Shown here piece by piece: positions 17,744 to 27,313 of a stretch of DNA of 64,000 nucleotides (position 1 is its first letter; each line of letters opens with the position of its first letter). This DNA comes from Sphingomonas sp. Leaf208 (lineage in GTDB: Bacteria > Pseudomonadota > Alphaproteobacteria > Sphingomonadales > Sphingomonadaceae), in assembly GCF_001421415.1 (NCBI RefSeq), contig NZ_LMKH01000001.1, positions 560,946-624,945 of the forward strand, written 5' to 3'. The translations under genes were made by a program, and so were the position numbers. Below the pieces are notes generated by a model. That model did not search any database. It saw only the letters and a list, made by a program, of their open reading frames with translations, and was not told where the DNA came from.

Positions 17744-19228
17744 ATGCCGAACGACGCCAACGATCTAATTCTCGTCATCGACGAGGGCACCACCTCCACC
17801 CGCGCCATGCTGTTTGCGACCGACGGCCGCTGCATCGCCAGCGAAGCCCGCGCGCTCGACCAGACATACCCACGCGCCGGATGGGTAGAGCATGATGCCG
17901 CCGAGATCTGGCGCAAGACGCTGCGGGTGACCGCGGCGATGGTCGCCCAGGCAGGCGGCGCGCGCCGGATCGCGGGGATTGGGATCACCAACCAGCGGGA
18001 GACGATCGTCTTCTGGGACCGCGAGACCGGCGAACCGCTCGCGCCCGCGATCGTCTGGCAGGACCGGCGTACCGCCGCGACCTGCCGAGACCTGCGCGAA
18101 CAGGGCCATGAAGCCGAGGTTCAGGCCAAGACCGGCCTGTTGCTCGACCCGTATTTCTCCGCCTCGAAGATCGGCTGGGCCATGTGCGAATGGCCCCAAC
18201 TCGCGAACGCCGGCGCGCGCCTCGCGATCGGCACGGTCGACAGCTGGCTGATCTGGAAACTGACCGGCGGGTTGCACGTGACCGACGCGACCAACGCCTC
18301 GCGCACCGCCCTGATGGACGTGCACACCGGCAGCTGGGACGACGGACTCTGCGCGCTGTTCGGCGTGCCCCGCGGGGCATTGCCGGCGATCGTCGATTGC
18401 GCCGGACGATTCGGCGAGACGACGGCGTTCGGTGCGGCGATCCCGATCTGCGGCATCGCCGGCGACCAGCAGGCAGCCGCGATCGGCCAGGCCTGCCTCG
18501 CACCCGGCCAGACGAAGGCGACGTTCGGCACGGGCGCGTTCATCCTCACGCATGCCGGCGCGACGCCGCCGACATCGGGGCACCGGATGCTCTCGACCGT
18601 CGCGTGGCAACTCGGAGGTCAGCGCGCCTATGCGCTCGAGGGATCGGTGTTCGTTGCCGGCAGCCTCGTCCAGTGGCTCCGCGACACGCTAGGCCTGATC
18701 GGCACGGCTGCCGAAACCGAAGCGCTGGCCCGCAGCGTGCCCGACACCGGCGGCGTTTACTTGGTGCCAGCGCTCAGCGGCCTCGGCGCGCCATGGTGGG
18801 AACCGGACGCCCGCGCGAGCATCTCAGGACTGAGCTTCGCCACCGGCAAGGCGCACGTGGCTCGCGCGGCCCTGGAGGCGATGGCGTACCAGGCGCACGA
18901 CCTGAAGACCGCCTTCGCCGCTGATGGGATCGACTGGCAGTCCTTGCGGATCGACGGCGGCATGGTCGCCAACGACTGGATGGCGCAGGACATGGCGGAC
19001 CTGCTCGGAATCGGGGTCGAACGGCCGAGGTTTGCGGAGACGACCGCATTGGGCGCGGCGATGCTGGCTGGGGTGGGTGCGGGGCTGTTCGGAGGGCTGG
19101 AGGAGGCGACGGCGATGCGTGGCGAGGTCGAGACATTCACGCCGTTGCTGGGGGAGGACGAGCGGCAGGCGCGACTGGCGGGATGGAAGGCTGCGGTCGA
19201 TGCGGTCGTCGCAGGGTCGAAGCGCTAG
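17744..19228 (+). CDS. glpK: Glycerol kinase
   Basis: GlpK phosphorylates glycerol to sn-glycerol 3-phosphate. The 494-aa FGGY-family protein shows DEGTTSTRAMLF near residue 10, GITNQRET near 82, VWQDRRT near 104, the FGTGAFILTH ATP site and late DGGMVANDWMAQ. No glpF, glpD or regulator is adjacent, so glycerol uptake must be encoded elsewhere. Divergent from the AI-2E transporter with a 49-base spacer. Confidence 0.94.
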   Translation: MPNDANDLILVIDEGTTSTRAMLFATDGRCIASEARALDQTYPRAGWVEHDAAEIWRKTLRVTAAMVAQAGGARRIAGIGITNQRETIVFWDRETGEPLAPAIVWQDRRTAATCRDLREQGHEAEVQAKTGLLLDPYFSASKIGWAMCEWPQLANAGARLAIGTVDSWLIWKLTGGLHVTDATNASRTALMDVHTGSWDDGLCALFGVPRGALPAIVDCAGRFGETTAFGAAIPICGIAGDQQAAAIGQACLAPGQTKATFGTGAFILTHAGATPPTSGHRMLSTVAWQLGGQRAYALEGSVFVAGSLVQWLRDTLGLIGTAAETEALARSVPDTGGVYLVPALSGLGAPWWEPDARASISGLSFATGKAHVARAALEAMAYQAHDLKTAFAADGIDWQSLRIDGGMVANDWMAQDMADLLGIGVERPRFAETTALGAAMLAGVGAGLFGGLEEATAMRGEVETFTPLLGEDERQARLAGWKAAVDAVVAGSKR

Positions 19229-19254
19229 AACCGATCGCGCGCCGCAACCCCAAC

Positions 19255-19362
19255 CACCACCCCGCCGGAGGCCGGGGCCTAGTTGGGGAACGTCGCTAAC
19301 GTAGGGCAACGCGTCGTTACCACGGCCTTCCCGACTGGACCCCGGCCTCCGCCGGGGAGGCG
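19255..19362. repeat. Type B palindromic element (CCCCGGCGGAGGCCGGGG family)
   Basis: Modules 19254-19286 (CCCGCCGGAGGCCGGGGCC) and 19331-19361 (ACCCCGGCCTCCGCCGGGG) are inverted. It sits between the convergent ends of glpK and the acyl-CoA ligase gene. Related copies are at 34341, 48610 and 56972. Confidence 0.82.
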
Positions 19363-19384
19363 CGCCTGAGCAGGCATGCTGCGG

Positions 19385-21136
19385 CTAAGCCACCACCCCC
19401 ACCCGATCCGCAAACAACACCTGCAGGTCCTTCTTCAAGATCTTCCCATTCGCATTCCGCGGCAAAGTCTCATGCACGAAGCGCACGGCGACCGGCGTCT
19501 TGAACGCTGCGAGATGTTGCCGCACCCAGCTCTGCAATTCCGCCTCGGTTGTCACCGCACCCGGCGCGAGGTGCACCACCGCTGCGGGCTCCTCCCCCAA
19601 AATACGATGTGGAATACCAATCAGCGCCGCGTCGGTCACCGCGGGGTGCGCGTAGAGGACGTTCTCGACCTCGCTGGAGTATATGTTCTCGCCGCCACGA
19701 ATGATCATGTCCTTCGCGCGGTCTACTATGTAGCAAAATCCCTCGTCATCCAGCCGCGCCAAGTCTCCGGTGCGGACCCAGCCGTCGACGAAGGTCGATG
19801 CGGTCGCGTCTGACTTATTCCAATAGCCTTTCACGATCATCGGGCCGCGCGCCCATAGCTCGCCGACCTCGCCCAGAGGCACATCCGTCACGCCGTCGTC
19901 CGCCACGATCTTCAGGTCGGCGACAGCCACTGGCGGCCCCGCGCTGGTCGGGCGGTTGAGATAGTCCTCTCCCCCATGATGCGTGACCGTCGCCATCGTC
20001 TCGGTCATGCCCCAGCCATTGCCGGGCATTGCGCCGAACTCGGCATGGATGCGCTTCACCAGTTCTGGGGCAGCGGGCGCGCCGCCATAGGCGATCGATT
20101 CGAGCGACGAGAGGTCGTATTTCTCGCGATCGGGATGCTCCAGCAACTGCCACGCGATCGTCGGTACGCCACCGGTGATGTTGACCTTCTCGCGCTCGAT
20201 GATCTCCATCGCCCGGATCGTATCCCATTTCCGCATGAAGATCATCGTGCTGCCGGTCGCGATCACCCCCATCATCCCCGCCGAGCAGGCGGTGACGTGG
20301 AACAGCGGTATCACCGTCAGCGTGACGCGCGGCGTCGGCTCGGGCGGTGCCTCGCCGCGGCGCAGGAACGAGCGGGCGGAGGAATAGCCGCCGGACATGA
20401 TGTTCGACATCATGTTGCGGTGCGTGCCGAGTGCCCCCTTGGGCGCGCCGGTGGTCCCGCTGGTGTAGAAGATCGTCGCATCGTCGTCGGGCGCAATGGT
20501 CGCCCCGGGCAGGCCTACATCGGGCAGCGCAGCCCAGTCGTGCGGGGTGCCGATCACGTCCTCCAGCCGCGTTACGATCCCCGTCAGCGGCTCCGCGGCG
20601 CGCGCGACGAACACGTGCTCCAGCGCCGGCAGCGTCGCGTAGGCCGCCTCCAGCCGGTGATGACGCTCGTCGTCGGTGATCAGCACGCGCGCGCCCGAAT
20701 CGGCTAGGCCGTATTCCATCTCCGCACCGGTCCACCACGCGTTGAGCGGCACCATGATCGCGCCGATGCTCGCGCCCGAAAAGAACGCGACCGGCCATTC
20801 GGGCAGGTTGCGCATCGCCAGCGCGACGCGGTCGCCGGGACCGATCCCCATCTCGCGCAACCGGTGCGCCAGTACCGCGATCGCGCGAAAGTTCGCCTCG
20901 TAGGTGACGCGCTCGTCCTCGTATGCGGTGAAGACCCGCTCGCCATGCGCGCGCGCCGCCTCGGCCAGCCAGCGCAGCGACGGCGGCGCGTTCTTCCATA
21001 TGCGCGTCTCGATGCCGTCGATCGTCAGCATCTCCATCTCGAACTTCGCGCCGGGCGCGGTCAGCATTCGCTCGGCATCGGCGAGCGATATCGCCGGCCA
21101 GGAGGGATCGAGTGCGATGATCGGTTCGCTTGCCAA
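19385..21136 (-). CDS. Class I adenylate-forming acyl-CoA ligase
   Basis: A 583-aa ANL-superfamily enzyme that activates a carboxylic acid through an acyl-adenylate to its CoA thioester. Visible motifs are the P-loop-like YTSGTTGAPKGA near residue 226, GWGMTET (A5), TGDLARLDDEGF with the downstream RAKDMIIRGGENI hinge, and the C-terminal catalytic lysine region NGKILKKDL. The substrate is probably a fatty or related acid, judged by the downstream beta-oxidation genes on the other strand. It is transcribed divergently from the serine hydrolase. Confidence 0.9.
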   Translation of the reverse strand: MASEPIIALDPSWPAISLADAERMLTAPGAKFEMEMLTIDGIETRIWKNAPPSLRWLAEAARAHGERVFTAYEDERVTYEANFRAIAVLAHRLREMGIGPGDRVALAMRNLPEWPVAFFSGASIGAIMVPLNAWWTGAEMEYGLADSGARVLITDDERHHRLEAAYATLPALEHVFVARAAEPLTGIVTRLEDVIGTPHDWAALPDVGLPGATIAPDDDATIFYTSGTTGAPKGALGTHRNMMSNIMSGGYSSARSFLRRGEAPPEPTPRVTLTVIPLFHVTACSAGMMGVIATGSTMIFMRKWDTIRAMEIIEREKVNITGGVPTIAWQLLEHPDREKYDLSSLESIAYGGAPAAPELVKRIHAEFGAMPGNGWGMTETMATVTHHGGEDYLNRPTSAGPPVAVADLKIVADDGVTDVPLGEVGELWARGPMIVKGYWNKSDATASTFVDGWVRTGDLARLDDEGFCYIVDRAKDMIIRGGENIYSSEVENVLYAHPAVTDAALIGIPHRILGEEPAAVVHLAPGAVTTEAELQSWVRQHLAAFKTPVAVRFVHETLPRNANGKILKKDLQVLFADRVGVVA

Positions 21137-21284
21137 GACCGGTTGACTCCAGAGTTGAATTTCGGGTTTGGCTTATCGCCTGTTCGAAGACAGGTTATAG
21201 TTGATTCCTGCCGCACTCAAGGCAATAGAGGCACCAAGTTCGAACTAGGGGTATGGAGCGGGTCATGGCACGGACGGTCGAATC

Positions 21285-22505
21285 GTGAAAATCGCTGAAC
21301 CTGCCGCGCACGGCTTCGATGCGAGCCGGTTGGCGGCGATCGATACGCTGCTCCGGACGCGCTATATCGATTCGGGCAAGCTGCCGAACGCGCAATTGCT
21401 GATCGCGCGCGACGGCGAGATCGTCCATTTCTCGAACGCGGGCGCGGCGCGCGAAGGCGGCAAGAGCGTCGACGAAGGATCGCTGTTCCGGATCGCGTCG
21501 ATGACCAAGCCGATCACCTCGGTCGCGTTCATGATGCTGGTCGAGCAGGGCCTCGTCGCGGTCGATACACCGGTCCACCACGTGCTGCCCGAGTTCAAGG
21601 ATATCGGCGTCTATGATGGCGGTGGGGGCGGCGTGCCGTTCGTGACCAGGCCGACCGCGGAGCCGATGCGGATGGTCGACCTTCTCCGCCACACCTCGGG
21701 GCTGACCTATAGTTTCCAGAACCGCTCGAACGTCGATGCCGCTTACCGCGACGGCAAGATCGAGGGCTGGCATGGCGGGTATGACCTCGACGGCTTCATC
21801 GGCGCGCTGGCCAAGATCCCGCTCGAATTCTCGCCCGGCACCGCGTGGAATTATTCGGTCGCGACCGACGTGGTCGGCGCGGTCGTGCAGCGCGTGTCGG
21901 GCCTGCCGCTCGACCAGTTCTTCCGGGAGCGCATCTTCGCGCCGCTCAAGATGGACGACACCTTCTTCCAGGTCCCCGCCGACAAGCTCGATCGTCTGAC
22001 GGACTGCTACACGCTCGCGCCGGGCAAGGGCCGCGTGATGTACGATCGCGGGACTGAGAGTGCGTGGAGCCGGCAGCCGAAGCTAGTTTCCGGCGGCGGC
22101 GGGCTCGTCTCGACCGCGCTCGATTATCACCGGTTCAACACGATGCTGCTGAACGGGGGCGAACTCGACGGCGCGCGCATTCTCGGGCGCAAGACGCTGG
22201 ACCTGATGACGCAGAACCACCTGCCCGGAAAATCCGATCTCGCGGCGATGTCGAAGTCGCTGTTCAGCGAGGCATCGAACGCGGGTACCGGCTTCGGGCT
22301 CGGGTTCGCGATCACCGACGACGTCGCGAAGACGATGGTGCCAGGGTCGAAGGGCGAATTCTACTGGGGCGGGATGTTCTCGACCGCGTTCTTCGTCGAT
22401 CCCGTCGAGCGCCTGTCGATGGTGTTCATGACGCAGCTTTCGCCGAGCAGTTTCTATCCCATCCGCCGCGAACTGAAGACGATGATCTACGCGGCGATGA
22501 CCTGA
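21285..22505 (+). CDS. Beta-lactamase-fold serine hydrolase (class C/EstB-like)
   Basis: A 406-aa serine hydrolase with the S-x-x-K nucleophile motif in ASMTKPIT near residue 70 and a Y-x-x motif in WNYSVATDV near residue 190. It has no evident signal peptide, so it is more likely an esterase or amide hydrolase than a resistance enzyme. It starts with GTG at 21285. The position beside acyl-CoA metabolism genes suggests release of acyl groups for catabolism, which is inference. Confidence 0.86.
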   Translation: MKIAEPAAHGFDASRLAAIDTLLRTRYIDSGKLPNAQLLIARDGEIVHFSNAGAAREGGKSVDEGSLFRIASMTKPITSVAFMMLVEQGLVAVDTPVHHVLPEFKDIGVYDGGGGGVPFVTRPTAEPMRMVDLLRHTSGLTYSFQNRSNVDAAYRDGKIEGWHGGYDLDGFIGALAKIPLEFSPGTAWNYSVATDVVGAVVQRVSGLPLDQFFRERIFAPLKMDDTFFQVPADKLDRLTDCYTLAPGKGRVMYDRGTESAWSRQPKLVSGGGGLVSTALDYHRFNTMLLNGGELDGARILGRKTLDLMTQNHLPGKSDLAAMSKSLFSEASNAGTGFGLGFAITDDVAKTMVPGSKGEFYWGGMFSTAFFVDPVERLSMVFMTQLSPSSFYPIRRELKTMIYAAMT

Positions 22506-22511
22506 GTTTCC

Positions 22512-22591
22512 GTTCTCCTGCGCACGCAGGAGTCCAGTATCACACAGGGCTGCCGATGTGGCCCTGGGCTCCTGCTTTCGCAGGAGAACAA
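22512..22591. repeat. Type C-like palindromic element (GTTCTCCTGCG...CGCAGGAGAAC)
   Basis: Inverted arms GTTCTCCTGCGCACGCAGGAG and CTCCTGCTTTCGCAGGAGAAC flank a short spacer. The right arm ends directly before AAGGAGAATATG, so the element borders the ribosome-binding site of the next gene. Confidence 0.78.
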
Positions 22592-22598
22592 GGAGAAT

Positions 22599-24647
22599 AT
22601 GATGACCTCGTCGACGAATACTGGCCCGATCCGCACCGAACGCCATGACGACGTGCTCGTCATCATCTCGAACAATCCTCCCGTCAACGCGCTCGGCGCC
22701 GCGGTCCGGCAGGGCCTCGAAGCCGCGATCAAGGACGGCGTTAACGACGACAGCATCACCGCGATGGTGATCCGCTGCGACGGCCGCACGTTCTTTGCAG
22801 GCGCCGACATCACCGAGTTCGGCAAGGAAATGGTCGAGCCCGGCCTGCCCACCGTCGTCGACATGATCGAAGCCTCGTCGAAGCCCGTCGTCGCGGCGAT
22901 CCACGGCACCGCGCTGGGCGGCGGGTGCGAAGTCACGCTCGGCTGCCATTACCGCGTCGCCGTTCCCTCGGCGAAGATCGGTACGCCTGAAGTGAAGCTT
23001 GGCCTGCTGCCCGGCGCTGGCGGCACGCAACGCATTCCGCGCATCGCCGGCGTGAAGCTCGCGCTGGAGATGACCGCGAAGGGCGACCCAATCTCGGCGA
23101 AGAAGGCGCTCGACGCCGGGCTGATCGACAAGATCGTCGGCGAGGATTCACTTGAAGCCGACGCCGTCGCCTTCGCGCGCGAGATCGCGAGCAAGCGCCC
23201 CCTGCCCCGCGCATCGGCGAAAACCGCTCGGGCCGATCCCGATGCCGTCGCTGCGTTCAAGAAGGAGAACGCCCGTCGTTTCCGTAACTTCGACGCGCCG
23301 GCCGCCAACATCGCCTGTGTCGAGAAGGCTGCGGACGGCTCCAGTTTCGAAGAGGGCATCGCGTTCGAACGCCAGGAGTTCATGAAGCTCATGATGGGCG
23401 TGCAGTCGGCCGCACAGCGCCACATCTTCTTCGCCGAGCGTCAGGCCGCCAAGATCGACGACGTCCCCGCCGACACCAAGCTCCGCGAAATCAAGCGCGT
23501 CGGCGTGATCGGTGCGGGCACGATGGGCGGCGGCATCTCGATGAACTTCCTGTCGGCGGGCATCCCCGTGACGATCGTCGAGATGCAGCAGGAAGCGCTC
23601 GACCGCGGCACCGGCGTCGTGCGGAAAAACTACGAGGCAACCGCCGCGAAGGGCCGGATGAAGCCCGAGCAGGTCGAGCAGGCGATGGGCGCGCTGAAGC
23701 CGACGCTCGACTTCGCCGATCTCGCCGAATGCGACCTGATCATCGAGGCGGTGTACGAGACGATGGAGGTGAAGAAGGAAATCTTCACCAAGCTCGATGC
23801 GATCGCCAAGCCGGGTGCGATCCTGGCGTCGAACACGTCGTATCTCGACATCGACGCGATCGCGGCCTGCACGAAGCGGCCGCAGGACGTGGTCGGGATG
23901 CACTTCTTCTCGCCGGCCAACGTGATGAAATTGCTCGAAGTCGTACGCGGCGACAAGACCGCGGACGACGTGCTGGCGACCGTCATGGCGCTCGCGAAGA
24001 AGATCAAGAAGGTGGCCGTGGTGGCGGGCGTCACCTACGGGTTCATCGGCAACCGCATGCTGATGCCGCGGCAGGTCGAGGCGACCAAGCTGCTGCTGGA
24101 AGGCGCGAGCCCGGAGCAGATCGACAAGGTCCATGTCGCGTTCGGGATGCCGATGGGGCCGTTCCAGATGAGCGACCTGGCGGGCGTCGACATCGGCTGG
24201 CACCGCGATCCGAGCCGGATCGAGAATATCCGCGATGCGCTGGCGGCGGAAAACCGCTGGGGCCAGAAGACCAAGGCGGGCTTCTACGATTACGACGAGA
24301 AGCGGACGCCGTCGAACTCTGCGCGGGTTACCGAGATCATCGACGATTTCCGCAAGAAGTCGGGCGTGACGCCGCGCGAGATCAGCGACGAGGAGATCGT
24401 CGTGCGAACGCTCTACACGATGGTCAACGAAGGCGCGCTGATCCTCGAGGAGGGCAAGGCGCAGCGCGCGTCGGACGTCGATGTGGTGTGGATCTACGGA
24501 TACGGGTGGCCGGTGTACCGCGGCGGGCCGATGTTCTGGGCGCAGTCCGAGGGGTTGCCGAAGGTCGTCGCGGGGCTGGAGAAATACGGGTTCCCGGTGG
24601 CGAAGTCGCTGAAGGATGCCGCGGCATCGGGCGGTCGGCTGAAGTGA
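22599..24647 (+). CDS. Bifunctional enoyl-CoA hydratase / 3-hydroxyacyl-CoA dehydrogenase (FadB/FadJ-like)
   Basis: A 682-aa fusion for two steps of beta-oxidation. Residues about 10-190 are a crotonase domain (oxyanion motif [10 protein letters not shown], then [18 protein letters not shown] and [13 protein letters not shown]). From about residue 305 there is an NAD-binding dehydrogenase domain ([12 protein letters not shown]) with [11 protein letters not shown] and [15 protein letters not shown], followed by the C-terminal helical domain. It is the usual monomeric multifunctional enzyme size. A partner thiolase is not in the window. Confidence 0.94.
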   Translation: MMTSSTNTGPIRTERHDDVLVIISNNPPVNALGAAVRQGLEAAIKDGVNDDSITAMVIRCDGRTFFAGADITEFGKEMVEPGLPTVVDMIEASSKPVVAAIHGTALGGGCEVTLGCHYRVAVPSAKIGTPEVKLGLLPGAGGTQRIPRIAGVKLALEMTAKGDPISAKKALDAGLIDKIVGEDSLEADAVAFAREIASKRPLPRASAKTARADPDAVAAFKKENARRFRNFDAPAANIACVEKAADGSSFEEGIAFERQEFMKLMMGVQSAAQRHIFFAERQAAKIDDVPADTKLREIKRVGVIGAGTMGGGISMNFLSAGIPVTIVEMQQEALDRGTGVVRKNYEATAAKGRMKPEQVEQAMGALKPTLDFADLAECDLIIEAVYETMEVKKEIFTKLDAIAKPGAILASNTSYLDIDAIAACTKRPQDVVGMHFFSPANVMKLLEVVRGDKTADDVLATVMALAKKIKKVAVVAGVTYGFIGNRMLMPRQVEATKLLLEGASPEQIDKVHVAFGMPMGPFQMSDLAGVDIGWHRDPSRIENIRDALAAENRWGQKTKAGFYDYDEKRTPSNSARVTEIIDDFRKKSGVTPREISDEEIVVRTLYTMVNEGALILEEGKAQRASDVDVVWIYGYGWPVYRGGPMFWAQSEGLPKVVAGLEKYGFPVAKSLKDAAASGGRLK

Positions 24648-24684
24648 TCGGTCGTGGTCGTTTCTTGCCGGTAGTCGATCGCTG

Positions 24685-25989
24685 ATGGAGCGGTCTGCGC
24701 TCCAGACGGCGGCGGCGATCCGTGCTGGCGAGACGACCGCGCTCGCCGAGTGCGATGCGGCGATCGCGCGGATCGAGGCGCGCGACGGTGCGATAAACGC
24801 CGTCGTCCTGCGCGATTTCGTGCGGGCGCGGGAGGCGGCGCGGGCGCTCGATGCGGAGGGTCCGGACGACCGGCTGCTGTTCGGCGTGCCGATGACGGTG
24901 AAGGAATCGTTCGACGTCGCCGGCTTGCCGACTAGCTGGGGCGTCGGGATCCACCGCGACAACATCGTCGACCGCGATGCCATCGCCGTCACCCGGCTGA
25001 AGGCGGCGGGCGCGGTGATCCTCGGCAAGACCAACGTGCCGGTGCGGTTGAGCGACTGGCGGGCGGACAACCCGATCCATGGCCGGACGAATCATCCCAT
25101 CGATCCGACGCTGACGCCCGGCGGATCGTCGGGTGGTGCCGCGGCGGCGCTCGCGTCGGGGATGGTACCGCTCGAGCTCGGCTCCGATATCGGCGGCTCG
25201 ATCCGCGTGCCGGCCGCGTTCTGTGGCGTCTGGGGGCACAAGCCTACTTATGGCGCCTTGTCCGATCTCGGCCACCGCGTGCCCGGCACCGATGGGGCGA
25301 GCGCGGTTCTCGGCGTCATTGGTCCGCTCGCGCGTAATCCCGAGGATCTGGCCGTTGCGCTCGACATCCTCGCCGACATCCCCTTGCCGCGCGCGACCGT
25401 CGACTTAGCCCGACCACGCATCCTGCTGCTCACTGCGCATCCCTCGGCACGCATCGATTCGTCGATCGTCGGCGCGATCGAGCGCGTCGGTGAAGCCCTC
25501 GCCGCGGCCGGCGCCATCATTTCAAGCGCACCCCCGCCGATCGACCTCGCTGCTCAGCATGCCGACTATATGCGGATGCTCGGCATCGCGATGACCCGCG
25601 GCGGACCCGCGCGCGATGGCAAGGTCGCGACGCTGTCGCACTGGTTCGACCTGCTCGATTCGCAGGCGCGGTTGCAGCGCGCTTGGGGTGCACTGTTCGA
25701 AGAGTTCGACGCGGTGATCGCGCCGGCGAGCGGCGTAAACGCCTTCCCGCACATCGCCGAGCGCAACGTCGCGCGGCGCACGCTGTCGATCGACGGAGAG
25801 GATACCCCGTTCGGCGTCCAGTTCGCCTGGGCGGGGCTCGCCACCTTCCCCAATCTGCCCGCGACCAGCGTGCCCGTCGGGATCGACCCGCGCGGCCTGC
25901 CGATCGGCGTGCAGGTCATCACCAACCGTTACCGCGACCACGACGCGATCGCCGTCGCCGCGCTGTGCAATCGACTAAGCAGGAGCTGA
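24685..25989 (+). CDS. Amidase (amidase-signature family)
   Basis: A 434-aa amidase-signature hydrolase. The Ser-cisSer-Lys core is visible: VPMTVKESFD (Lys near 73), the GGSSGGAAAALASG box near residue 150, and LGSDIGGSIRVPAAFCGVWGHKPT. No signal peptide. The natural amide is not predictable, but the location between beta-oxidation genes suggests an acyl amide or a xenobiotic. It begins 37 bases after the FadB-like stop and ends 4 bases before the next acyl-CoA dehydrogenase. Confidence 0.9.
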   Translation: MERSALQTAAAIRAGETTALAECDAAIARIEARDGAINAVVLRDFVRAREAARALDAEGPDDRLLFGVPMTVKESFDVAGLPTSWGVGIHRDNIVDRDAIAVTRLKAAGAVILGKTNVPVRLSDWRADNPIHGRTNHPIDPTLTPGGSSGGAAAALASGMVPLELGSDIGGSIRVPAAFCGVWGHKPTYGALSDLGHRVPGTDGASAVLGVIGPLARNPEDLAVALDILADIPLPRATVDLARPRILLLTAHPSARIDSSIVGAIERVGEALAAAGAIISSAPPPIDLAAQHADYMRMLGIAMTRGGPARDGKVATLSHWFDLLDSQARLQRAWGALFEEFDAVIAPASGVNAFPHIAERNVARRTLSIDGEDTPFGVQFAWAGLATFPNLPATSVPVGIDPRGLPIGVQVITNRYRDHDAIAVAALCNRLSRS

Positions 25990-25993
25990 TCCG

Positions 25994-27175
25994 ATGTCCG
26001 ACCTCGACACTTTCCGGTCCGAAACGCGTGCGTGGCTCGCGGAAAACTGCCCCCCCGAGATGCGCAAACCAGTGCGCTCGGAGGACGACGTCTGCTGGGG
26101 CGGGCGCCAGTTCAAGCCGTCGTCGCTGGCGCAGAAGGAGTGGCTCGACAAGATGGCCGCCAAGGGCTGGACCGTGCCCGACTGGCCCAAGGCGTATGGC
26201 GGCGGCGGGTTGTCGCCTGCCGAAACCAAGATCCTGCGCGAAGAGATGGCGGCAATAAAGGCGCGCAACCCGCTCAATTCGTTCGGGATCTCGATGCTCG
26301 GGCCGGCATTGCTCAAATACGGGACCGAGGAGCAGAAGCTCGATCACCTGACCAAGATCGCGCGCGGTGAAATCCGCTGGTGCCAGGGGTATTCGGAGCC
26401 GAATGCGGGGTCCGACCTTGCCGGGCTTGCGACCTCGGCGGAGGACAAGGGCGACCATTATCTCGTCAACGGGCAGAAGGTGTGGACGTCCTACGCCGAC
26501 AAGGCCGACTGGATCTTCTGCCTCGTCCGCACCGACAAGACGTCGAAGCAGGGCGGGATCAGCTTCGTGCTGTTCGACATGGCCTCGCCCGGCGTGTCGA
26601 CCAAGCCGATCCTGCTGATCAGCGGCAATTCGCCGTTCTGCGAGACGTTCTTCGACAATGTCGAGGTGCCCAAGGTCAACCGCGTCTACGAGGAGAACAA
26701 GGGCTGGGACGTCGCGAAGTATTTGCTCGGGCATGAGCGCGAGATGATCTCGGGCATGGGGCTGGCGTCGAGCGGTGGCAATCCGCTGATCGACGGCGCG
26801 ATCGCGACCGTGGGTCTCGGGCATGACGGGCGGCTGGCCGATCCGCTGTTGCGCGCGTCGATCGCGTTGTTCGAGGTGCGCGCGAAGGCGTTCGGGGCGA
26901 TGTCCGAGCGGTTCATCGACGAGCTGAAGGCGGGCAAGGCGCACCCGGCCCAGCCGAGCATGATGAAGTATTACGGGACCGAGCTGAACAAGGGCCGGTA
27001 CGAACTGATGATGGCGGCGGGCGGCTCGGATGCGCTCGAATGGGACAGCGATCGGTCGCGCGGCGGAGCGATCCCGCGGTCCTGGCTGCGGACCAAGGCG
27101 AACTCGATCGAGGGCGGGACGAGCGAGATCCAGCTCAACATCATCGCCAAGCGGATTTTGGAATTGCCTGCGTAA
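25994..27175 (+). CDS. Acyl-CoA dehydrogenase (large-subunit-like)
   Basis: A 393-aa FAD enzyme that introduces the alpha-beta double bond into an acyl-CoA. It has the family motif CQGYSEPNAGSDLAGL near residue 131 and the C-terminal NSIEGGTSEIQLNIIAKRIL. AGGAGCTGATCCG precedes the ATG. Together with the second dehydrogenase at 27314 it forms a pair like those used for steroid or branched acyl chains, where two unlike ACADs can form a heteromer; this is inferred from the tandem arrangement. Confidence 0.92.
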   Translation: MSDLDTFRSETRAWLAENCPPEMRKPVRSEDDVCWGGRQFKPSSLAQKEWLDKMAAKGWTVPDWPKAYGGGGLSPAETKILREEMAAIKARNPLNSFGISMLGPALLKYGTEEQKLDHLTKIARGEIRWCQGYSEPNAGSDLAGLATSAEDKGDHYLVNGQKVWTSYADKADWIFCLVRTDKTSKQGGISFVLFDMASPGVSTKPILLISGNSPFCETFFDNVEVPKVNRVYEENKGWDVAKYLLGHEREMISGMGLASSGGNPLIDGAIATVGLGHDGRLADPLLRASIALFEVRAKAFGAMSERFIDELKAGKAHPAQPSMMKYYGTELNKGRYELMMAAGGSDALEWDSDRSRGGAIPRSWLRTKANSIEGGTSEIQLNIIAKRILELPA

Positions 27176-27177
27176 TT

Positions 27178-27300
27178 CCCTCGCCCCTTCGGGGAGAGGG
27201 TGTCGCAGCGAAGCGTAGGCGGGAGAGGGGCAGTGAGGCTCGGACGATCCGACCCAACAGCCCCTCTCCCCGACCCTCTCCCCGAAGGGGCGAGGGAGCA
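27178..27300. repeat. Type D palindromic element (TCGCCCCTTCGGGGAGAGGG)
   Basis: Arms TCCCTCGCCCCTTCGGGGAGAGGG (left) and CCCTCTCCCCGAAGGGGCGAGGGA (right) are exact inverted copies flanking about 73 bases. It separates the two acyl-CoA dehydrogenase genes. Confidence 0.87.
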
Positions 27301-27313
27301 GAAGGACGAAGAC

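Noticed and set aside
21179..21194. Palindrome CCTGTTCGAAGACAGG between the acyl-CoA ligase and serine hydrolase genes as a TetR-type operator
   Set aside because: It is short and imperfect, with no adjacent regulator gene; not enough to call a site.
23148..25070. 640-aa minus-strand open frame across fadB-like and amidase genes
   Set aside because: It spans two real genes on the other strand and has shadow-frame composition. No ribosome-binding site or domain.
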